Assembly (NCBI GenBank): GCA_003550305.1 | Contig: QKYT01000403.1 | Coordinates: forward strand, 53,102 to 78,963 | Origin: Glomus cerebriforme | Lineage: Eukaryota; Glomeromycota; Glomeromycetes; Glomerales; Glomeraceae | Reading direction: 5' to 3' | Length of the DNA: 25,862 nucleotides | Shown here: in pieces, positions 19,246 to 25,862 of the stretch | Layout of the letters: every line of letters begins with the position of its first letter | Numbering within the stretch: position 1 is the first letter of the stretch | Notes under the pieces: generated by a model | The model's database searches: none | What the model was told of the DNA's origin: nothing | What the model saw: only the letters and a program-made list of their open reading frames with translations | Program-made: the position numbers and the translations under genes

Positions 19246-20625
19246 ATGTCACAACTTCCTGCTGATTGTCTTGAAGAAATTTTTGAATATTTAGAAGATG
19301 ATCAAATTACTTTAAATTCATGCTTATTAATAAATCATCTTTGGTGTGAAGTTTCTGTTGGAATTTTATGGAAAAAGATTAGAAATTTCAATACTTTAAT
19401 CGAATGCATGTCAAATGAATCAAAAGAAATTTTACATAGAAATGGAATTTTTATTTCAACCCTAACTTTAAATCCTCCCATGTTTAATTATGCGTCATTT
19501 TGTAAATTCCTATCAGTTGATGATGTTTATTATAATATTAGGCGACTTCTTAAAGAAACATCTATTTCTTCAGAGCATAACATATATGTAGTGTCACAGG
19601 AAATATTTAAATTGCTCATGAGTCAAATTACTTCTCTAAAAAAATTAACAATTTTTGATTTATCATTAAGACAAAATACAACTTTTACATCATATCCTGG
19701 AGCAAAAAATTGTTTAAGAGATCTTTCAGAATTACATTGTCGTTCAAATGTTTATCATGAATTTTTTGATCGTTTATCTCAAATATGTCACAACATACAA
19801 ATACTATACATATCATTCAAAAAAGCTATTTCAAATGGTTTAATGGATTTAATTTCTGCTCAACAAAATTTAAAATGTTTGATAATGGAACAATTTTTTG
19901 AATATATTAATTTAGGAGGATTAATTACAAAAATTCCTAATACCTTGACTAAATTAGATATTTTTGGAGGAGATCATTATATTCCATTATCATTTATTTC
20001 TAAATTATCGAATTTACAAGAACTTGTATTATCATTTTATCATAGTGATGCTTTAGAGGATTTTAAAATATTACAATATATTAATTTTCCACAATTAAAA
20101 AGTTTAAAATTTCGATATAAATGTCCAAGTTATGACTTTTTAATAAAATTCTTGGAAATTAATGGAAGAAATTTAAAAGAACTTTATATTAGTGAGAGTA
20201 ATGATTCATTAAATTCAATTATAATAGAGTTCTGTCCAAATCTTAGGAAACTTTATACTGAATTTACAATTTATGAATTAGAAACTTTGAAAATGTTGTT
20301 TAATAATTGTAAATATTTAGAAAGTATAAAAATTTATTGTAAAGGATGTTTCAGTGAAAAGGATTTATTTGAGATTATTGCTAAATATTCACCTAAAACT
20401 TTTCATGAATTAGAATTAAATTATTCATATAATTCAAAATCAGAATTACTTCCAGAAGAATTAGAATCCTTTTTTATGAGTTGGGCAAATCGTATACCAC
20501 ATAAACCACTTTCTTTGATTATTGTTGATGATGAATGTTCTTTTGAGAAGAATGAAGAAAATATGAAAATAATTGAAAAATATATTAAATTAGGTGTTGT
20601 TAGAAACTTAAACATAAAATTATAA
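19246..20625 (+). CDS. F-box protein with LRR-like repeats
   Basis: An intact single exon of 459 aa. The N-terminus (about 2-45) is an F-box: LPADCLEEIFEYL, then SCLLINHLWCEV and ILWKKI, with the usual LP start and late Trp. F-boxes bind Skp1 in SCF ubiquitin ligases. The rest is Leu/Ile/Asn-rich with irregular LRR-like repeats (for example LSNLQELVLSF, FPQLKSLKF, NGRNLKELYISES, CPNLRKLY, CKYLESIKIYC), which would form a substrate-binding solenoid. The substrate is unknown. The start at 19246 gives the F-box at the expected position. Large, fast-evolving families of this type are known in AM fungi. AATAAA signals occur right after the stop and near 20697. No transmembrane segment or signal peptide is seen. 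Confidence 0.92.
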   Translation: MSQLPADCLEEIFEYLEDDQITLNSCLLINHLWCEVSVGILWKKIRNFNTLIECMSNESKEILHRNGIFISTLTLNPPMFNYASFCKFLSVDDVYYNIRRLLKETSISSEHNIYVVSQEIFKLLMSQITSLKKLTIFDLSLRQNTTFTSYPGAKNCLRDLSELHCRSNVYHEFFDRLSQICHNIQILYISFKKAISNGLMDLISAQQNLKCLIMEQFFEYINLGGLITKIPNTLTKLDIFGGDHYIPLSFISKLSNLQELVLSFYHSDALEDFKILQYINFPQLKSLKFRYKCPSYDFLIKFLEINGRNLKELYISESNDSLNSIIIEFCPNLRKLYTEFTIYELETLKMLFNNCKYLESIKIYCKGCFSEKDLFEIIAKYSPKTFHELELNYSYNSKSELLPEELESFFMSWANRIPHKPLSLIIVDDECSFEKNEENMKIIEKYIKLGVVRNLNIKL

Positions 20626-21035
20626 AAATAAAATTATTAATTCATCAATTTATGAATTCATTTTACTTTTTCATCATTAGTGTATTAAATAGTTTTAAAT
20701 AAAAACTTACCTATTTTTTTTTTTTTTAAAAAAAAAAAGTGATAAAATGCCAGTCAAGACGTTTTGTGATAATTATGATGTTAGATCGGTAAAATTTTTT
20801 CAGTCACAGTATCTGGTTTTTCAATAATAATACTATGAAAATCGCTAATCCAAGTTTGTATTAATTTGTCATTTGTTATGAGATCTGACATAATTAATAC
20901 TAATTTATCAAATTTATCATTCAGGATTAGTCATGCTACAATTTAATTATAAATTGATTGTCTTTGAATCAGAAAATATTTTTTTTAAAAAAAAAAAAAA
21001 AAAAATTACATTTTTACATCCAAAACTTATTAACC
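20626..21035. other. Spacer between F-box and NTase-like genes
   Basis: No gene seen. A T14A11 run (20714-20738) is a perfect hairpin-forming palindrome for most of its length. A T6 then A17-18 run (20979-21005) precedes the start at 21036. An upstream ATG at 20958 would translate this A-run as Lys and is not preferred. Confidence 0.6.
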
Positions 21036-23341
21036 ATGATTAAACCTAAAATTCTTGCTGAAAATTCTACAAAAAAAATTTTAACTATTTTGAATGGTAT
21101 CATCAAGGATGAAGACAATGAAGTTTTTATAAACTACCCTGTGCTTATTGGCTCTCGTGCTGCAAAGTGGCATATTCCTTCTTTTCGTGAATCTAATGAT
21201 TGGGATTTAGTTGCAACCATTTTACAATCAACTTTATTTATTGATAAACTTATGTCTAGTGCAACTTTTAAAGATATAAAATTGATTTATTATCCGGGTT
21301 GTGGACTAAAAATGGTCGGTGAATGTATTGAATCACATAAAAATAGAAATTCTATTAAGTTTGATATTGAACTTGTCTCTGATAAAGTAGACCTCAGGAA
21401 AATGAAGCCAAATGAGTTTTTAGCTAAAATGGAGGAAATGGAGGATAATTCCGATTATAATGATGATGATGATGACGTTGAAATGGAAAGTGATGAGGAT
21501 GATGAGGATGATTCCGATTATAATGACGATGATGAAGACGATGAAACGGAAAGTGATGAGGATGATTCCGATTATAGTGATGATGATAATGACGATGAAG
21601 TTGAAAGTGATAAGGATGATCTCAATAATAATGATGATATTTCCGATGAAGTGAAAAGTAATAAGGATGATTCCGATAATAATGATAATGATGACTCCGA
21701 AAAAGTAAAAAGTAATAAGGATAATTCCAATAATGAAGACGATGAAGATAAGGTTGAAAATGTTGATAAGATTGAATTTGAAAAATTTAGTGGAACTCAA
21801 CCAGAAATGAGTGCGATAATGATTTTAAAGTTGTGTTGTAATGTTAAAGATATAACATTGTTTCCATTATCATCAAACTTTCCATGTATTGTTGCTCCAT
21901 TAAAAGTTCTTGAAGCATTAAAATCATCTCACATTTATTGGCCAACTAATTTTCAGAAGAATATTGCGGATTTACATACATTAAGAGTTATATTGGATAA
22001 TAATAAATCTTCAATGAATGAGCCATTACGCAGTCCACAACGTGATGAGCTAATTGAACTTATGATAAAGACTCGTATAAAGGAAACTGAACTTAGACAA
22101 GGCATACCAGGTAGTCATATCAATTTAAATATGACCAATGAAGAATTTTTGGATTATAAAGATGATCTTTTTGTACAAAGACGTGTTCTTCATGATGAAT
22201 TACATGAACTTGTTAAATATGGTGATTGCCCAATTTATGATAGTTTAAAGGATGATAAGTCTAAAGCATGGGTAAAACAATCTCTTTTCCAAAAAATTGA
22301 TTATCAAACACAACTTAATTGTGTAAGAGAGGAAGCGATGGTTATTGCACTTGAAAGATATCTTATTCCAATGATCTCTAAAAATCAAGAAACTTCTTAC
22401 AATTTAGCACTTAATAGAATTTGCACCACATTAACTAAAGGTTGGTTTCGTCAATTCGCAGTTGATAATTATCCTCGAATTTTAAATCTTGATAAAGATT
22501 TGTTATCAATTGCTCATGACATTATTGATAAACATCCTTTAAAACAAAAGAAGTCTCATGCATCAACACTTGATCCAGAAACTCAAGCTTTTTTTGAATA
22601 TATTCGTTCTTATACTAAGGTTTTAACTCTTGGAAACTTTATAAATGATGAATATAGGGTTAAAAGATCAGGAATTAAAATTAATTCTCCAGTAAATGAT
22701 GATAATTCAATCACAGTTGTCATTACAACTGTGTGTAAGACTGATATGGAAAGTTGTACGCCAAATGTTACTTGGTCAGCATCTGTTGTAATCTTACCTA
22801 GTGAAGATTTGGAGTTTTTAAGGTAAATCATATATATTTTTTTTGGATTTCGTTTTTTATTTATTTATTAATTTATTAATATTATTTAATTTCAAGTAAT
22901 GATGATAAAGGAGATGAAGAGGATGAGTGTTATAAAGATCCATTTAATCTTCACCCTTGTTATTATGGATATGATAATACAAAGTTTAAAAAACTAACCT
23001 CCAAGCATATATATGTAGTTGGACTTTATGCATCCGGTGCTGGTGGAAGTTGGAGTATAGGAAGTGATGTTTGGGGTGAGATATGTGTTAGAGCAAAATC
23101 GGCTGATTACATTGCTAATAAACTTGAAATTCCTGAGTTTACTGGTGATTTATTATTTAAATATGTGTTGGATTATCTAAAACCAAGTTTAGAAAATAAT
23201 GGAGATACACCACTTAAAGCTCAGATAGATAATTTGAAAGCTAAAGGAGATATTCCAATTGAACCACAATATCATCTTTGGTATTATGTTTGGAATAATG
23301 CTTTGAAAACTGGAAATTGGAAAATTAGTAAAAAAGATTAG
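21036..23341 (+). CDS. NTase-fold-like protein with acidic insert
   Basis: Exons 21036-22822 and 22897-23341, joined across a 74-bp GT-AG intron, give 743 aa. Residues 38-60 read IGSRAAKWHIPSF then DWDLVA, and 108-112 read KFDIE. G39-S40, D55-x-D57 and D110 fit the GS...DxD...D pattern of nucleotidyltransferase folds. Residues 136-245 are an Asp/Glu/Ser/Asn repeat insert. Residues 286-480 include PLKVLEALKSSH, a QKNIADLHTLR helix, HDELHELV (386-393), EEAMVIALERYLIP and TTLTKGWFRQFAVDNY. From memory this order resembles uncharacterised phage and giant-virus proteins (DUF7275-like, unverified). The second exon (596-743) adds an acidic linker and an unrecognised domain with LYASGAGGSWSIGSD. The start at 21036 avoids translating a poly-A leader. 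AATAAA lies at 23393. The reaction and substrate are unknown. Gene structure is secure. The fold is a motif-based inference, and viral or phage ancestry is speculative. Confidence 0.88.
21440..21775 (+). repeat. Coding minisatellite, acidic tract
   Basis: About six imperfect units of 48-66 bp encode variants of DDSDYNDDDEDDETESDED. They are near-identical 5' (GATTCCGATTATAATGATGA) and degrade 3', where Asp is replaced by Asn and Glu by Lys. All stay in frame. Copy number is probably variable between strains. Confidence 0.7.
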
Positions 23342-24898
23342 TTGTTTTGTTAGTATCAAGTATTAAAGAGAATGCAATATATATAAATATTAAATAAATG
23401 TTTCTGTTTAGTAATGAATTATCATAATAAATAAAGTTTTAATATTTTAATTGAAAAAGTGTTTATCTATTTATGATTAAATTTGTATTGTTGTTCAGAA
23501 AGAAAAAGAGTATTTTAAAAAAACTGACCTTATATTAATTTCAAAGAATTTAGCAAATATTTTTTACTTGTAGTATATATTCCTATATTAATTCAGCCTG
23601 GTTAATATTGGTATAAAAAATCATGTGCTCTATCACCAAAAAAAAAAAAAAATGTGACGCACCAATTTACATTAATAACAAATTAAATGAAAAATTGTTA
23701 TAAATAGATAACAGTATTCTCAAATATTTATATAAAAAATTTTCATGTTTTTTAAGGAATTGCATTATAAATATTATAAATTTATTGCGGGAAGTTTTTT
23801 GAAGGAAATAAATAAGAATAATACATTTGCTTTTATTTTATCCCAAATATTACTTTCCTTTTAATAACACACTAATTTTATGAGATAGCATATAAAATTA
23901 TTATTGCATTCAAGGCTTTAATTTTTGTTTGCAAAAATTAGGAAAATTTGAATAATTATTAAAAGTACTTGGAATATGAATTTATTTAAAAAAATCATTA
24001 TTATTTTTAATGATGAATAAAAATGGAATAATTAAAATATAAAAAATAATTCAATAATAATCTATCTTGCTTAAAATAATAAAACATGTAAACGAACAAT
24101 TATCATAAATTTTAAGCAAAATTTGTAAACAATATGTTTTTAAAAAATAATATAAACAACCAATTCGAAAGATAATTTAATACAACCGACTAATACTCCT
24201 AAAACAAATTTATATTATCAAATGTATAGTTATGATTTAATTTTTAACATTAAATAAATTGATAGCGTTACGAAATTGATGACAAATAGTTAAATTATAT
24301 GATATTGTCATGCAACGATGTTTTTGATACTTTTAAATTTACTGTTTTTTTAAAATATTATTTTTCGATAATAAGGAATTATATTGTGATAATTCTCAAA
24401 GATGCACATTTTCGTATGATATTTAAAATAAACCCGATTTCTGATGCGAACGAATTTTGACTATTGTATTTATGTTTGTTTATTTATGACACTAATATGA
24501 ATAGCGCTGGATTTACCAAACAAAAACCCTTGAAACAAATTCAATGAATTAATAAATGTTACAAAAGCATGTCAAGAATTAAGAGACGCCGAATTTGATG
24601 TTTATAGTTATATTAATCAAACAAACGTTTGCTGACTCTGTAAAAATAATAAAGAAAAAAATAATAATAAAATAATAAAGAAAATAAAATAATAAAGAGA
24701 AAAGTAATAAAATAATATTTAAGCAGATAATTTGAGATTATTCAGTTTTTTTTTCGAGTTTTTTTTTTTTTTTTTTTTACCAGCAAATATATATATTATT
24801 TATTTTTATTTTATTTGAGATGTAGTCCGTACCAGCAATATATATATATAATAATAGAGCCATAATAGCGTTTTTCTTACCCAATTTATTATAATATA
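23342..24898. other. AT-rich spacer with simple repeats
   Basis: No complete gene. It contains an A/AATAAA-type microsatellite (24640-24720), a T20 run ending at 24778, and a direct repeat of TACCAGCAA followed by (TA)n at 24778 and 24830. A 33-codon open stretch (24534-24635) has protein-like content (CQELRDAEFDVYSYI) but no start, no partner and no recognised family. Confidence 0.55.
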
Positions 24899-25491
24899 AT
24901 GAAATTAATTTCAATTTTAATTGTATTTCTATTTATTTCGTTATGTAATGGCGAAATAATAACATTTTATAAGAAAATTTAATACCAAGTAAAATCAAAT
25001 GATAATTCTGCGATTAATGTTCAACTATTTTTGACAATTTAAATACATTGATAAAAAACAAAGAAATCACTTCAATCAATGGGAATAATTTAACTTCAAT
25101 GCTTGATGAAACATATGGATTAAAAGAACATAGTAAGTAAAAATTAATCAAATTCTTTAATTTAATTAAACATTATTTACTGATTTATTTTCTTAGAGAC
25201 CTTTCTTGAATTGGTTACAATTCCAATAATTGTAATTGGAATTGTATTATTTATTTTATGTATATGTTATATATGGGCAAATAAAAGACATAAAAAGGTA
25301 ATGAAGAATTAATTGAATTGGTTAAATAATATTTTATTTATAAATATTAATTTCAAATTAAATTTCTTTAATAGGGAAATAATCTTATTATTATAACTAC
25401 TGCTCTAATGATATATGATTTCTTCATGGATTTGTTATTTATATTTGATTTAAAGAGTAAAAATTTGATATTACTCTTTTGGATAAGGTAA
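24899..25491 (+). pseudogene. Broken, 3'-truncated membrane-protein gene
   Basis: Exon 1 starts at ATG 24899 with a clear signal peptide (MKLISILIVFLFISLCNG). A TAA at 24980 then interrupts it, and the frame changes near a T5 run (25028-25032) before EITSINGNNLTSMLDETYG. Exon 2 (25197-25297) follows GTAAGT...TTAG and encodes a membrane helix (IPIIVIGIVLFILCICYIW, then KRHKK). Exon 3 (25375-25487) follows GTAATG...ATAG and encodes another hydrophobic segment (LIIITTALMIYDFFMDLLFI). Junction phases agree (1 and 0). From memory, related AM-fungal proteins continue with several more membrane segments; here the frame ends at 25491 or at an unmatched GTAAAG donor. It belongs to a multi-pass membrane family of unknown function. 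The breaks could be mutation or, less likely, assembly error. Confidence 0.7.
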
Positions 25492-25862
25492 AGTAAATAA
25501 ATATTACAGTTCTGTTATTATAATTAAGGCGACATAAAGTTAAAAAATTGGTTCTCATATCAAAATCATCTTTAATTGACCCAGCCACACGGGTTTTTAT
25601 TTTTTTTTGTCAAAAATTTTTTTCACACTGAACATGTATCACAACCCAAATTAACTAAAATTTGTATTACCCTTTTAAATAATAATGTTATTAGTCCGGA
25701 GCGTAGCGTAGGACTATTATAGACTAGGATCAGTGACACAAAAATGTCATCTGTCTGCGTTCACGTTGCTACGTCTAATCGTATTCTTGATTCCTTGGAC
25801 TTAACTTTTCTTCTTTATGTTCGAAAATGAAAAATTAATTAAGTTTATTACGATAGAGGTAA
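25492..25862. repeat. Repeat-like sequence with hairpin
   Basis: TAGTCC (25692-25697) and GGACTA (25711-25716) form a perfect 6-bp stem around a GC-rich loop containing GCGTAGCG. TGACA-CAAAAA-TGTCA-type symmetry follows at about 25735. Base composition rises in GC toward the window edge. It is probably the start of a transposable element that cut off the gene upstream. The far end lies outside the window. Confidence 0.4.

Noticed and set aside
20958..21035. Upstream ATG adding 26 residues to the NTase-like protein
   Set aside because: Would translate a poly-A leader into Lys; the ATG at 21036 directly precedes the conserved-looking region.
21420..21800. Antisense Ile-rich and sense Met-rich frames
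   Set aside because: Shadows of the GAT/GAC acidic repeat.
1..25862. tRNA, rRNA and CRISPR arrays
   Set aside because: No T-arm GGTTCRANYCC boxes in a foldable context, no rRNA-like blocks and no regular direct repeats with spacers were found by eye.

Overview
This is an AT-rich window of nuclear fungal DNA, with one ambiguous base at 960. It most resembles an arbuscular mycorrhizal fungus (Glomeromycotina, Rhizophagus-like). That assignment is inference. It rests on short GT-AG introns, AT-only spacers, and families greatly expanded in those genomes: a zinc-ribbon plus tyrosine-kinase-like kinase, a single-exon F-box protein, a jacalin-like lectin, RBR ubiquitin-ligase relics, and dense inverted-repeat elements. 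No bacterial operons, tRNA, rRNA or CRISPR arrays were seen.

Layout. 1-3.1 kb: spacer with degenerate ~22-bp repeat arrays. 3.18-3.43 kb: a TATA box, an A-rich leader and a 33-codon ORF ending in the CaaX box CSIM, possibly a prenylated peptide. 4.86-6.26 kb: an intact two-exon protein kinase. 6.6-7.8 kb: a MITE, a broken RBR (IBR-domain) gene and an inverted-repeat element abutting it. 8.58-8.84 kb: a possible solo LTR. 9.47-10.43 kb, minus strand: a six-exon gene for a 182-aa hydrophobic protein that keeps frame across five GT-AG introns. 11.4-12.4 kb: decayed coding fragments, including a kinase-type C-terminal tail. 12.97-13.2 kb: a degenerate fold-back element. 14.33-14.99 kb, minus: a jacalin-like lectin with a C-terminal membrane anchor, with a MITE and its 8-bp target duplication just upstream. 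15.6-16.4 kb: an inverted-repeat transposon carrying a nested fold-back element. 16.6-17.9 kb, minus: a decayed LINE-type retroelement with a CCHC knuckle. 19.25-20.63 kb: an F-box protein. 21.04-23.34 kb: a two-exon 743-aa protein with a nucleotidyltransferase-like GS...DxD...D pattern, a repetitive acidic insert and a region resembling uncharacterised phage and giant-virus proteins. 24.9-25.49 kb: a broken, 3'-truncated membrane-protein gene, followed by another hairpin repeat.

The genes do not form a pathway. The window looks like accessory, repeat-rich genome, where members of large signalling and ubiquitin families (kinase, F-box, RBR) are gained and decay among small transposons. The two most unusual candidates are the CaaX micropeptide at 3333-3434 and the virus-like nucleotidyltransferase-fold gene at 21036-23341. 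Intron placement and all family assignments were made by eye, without searches.
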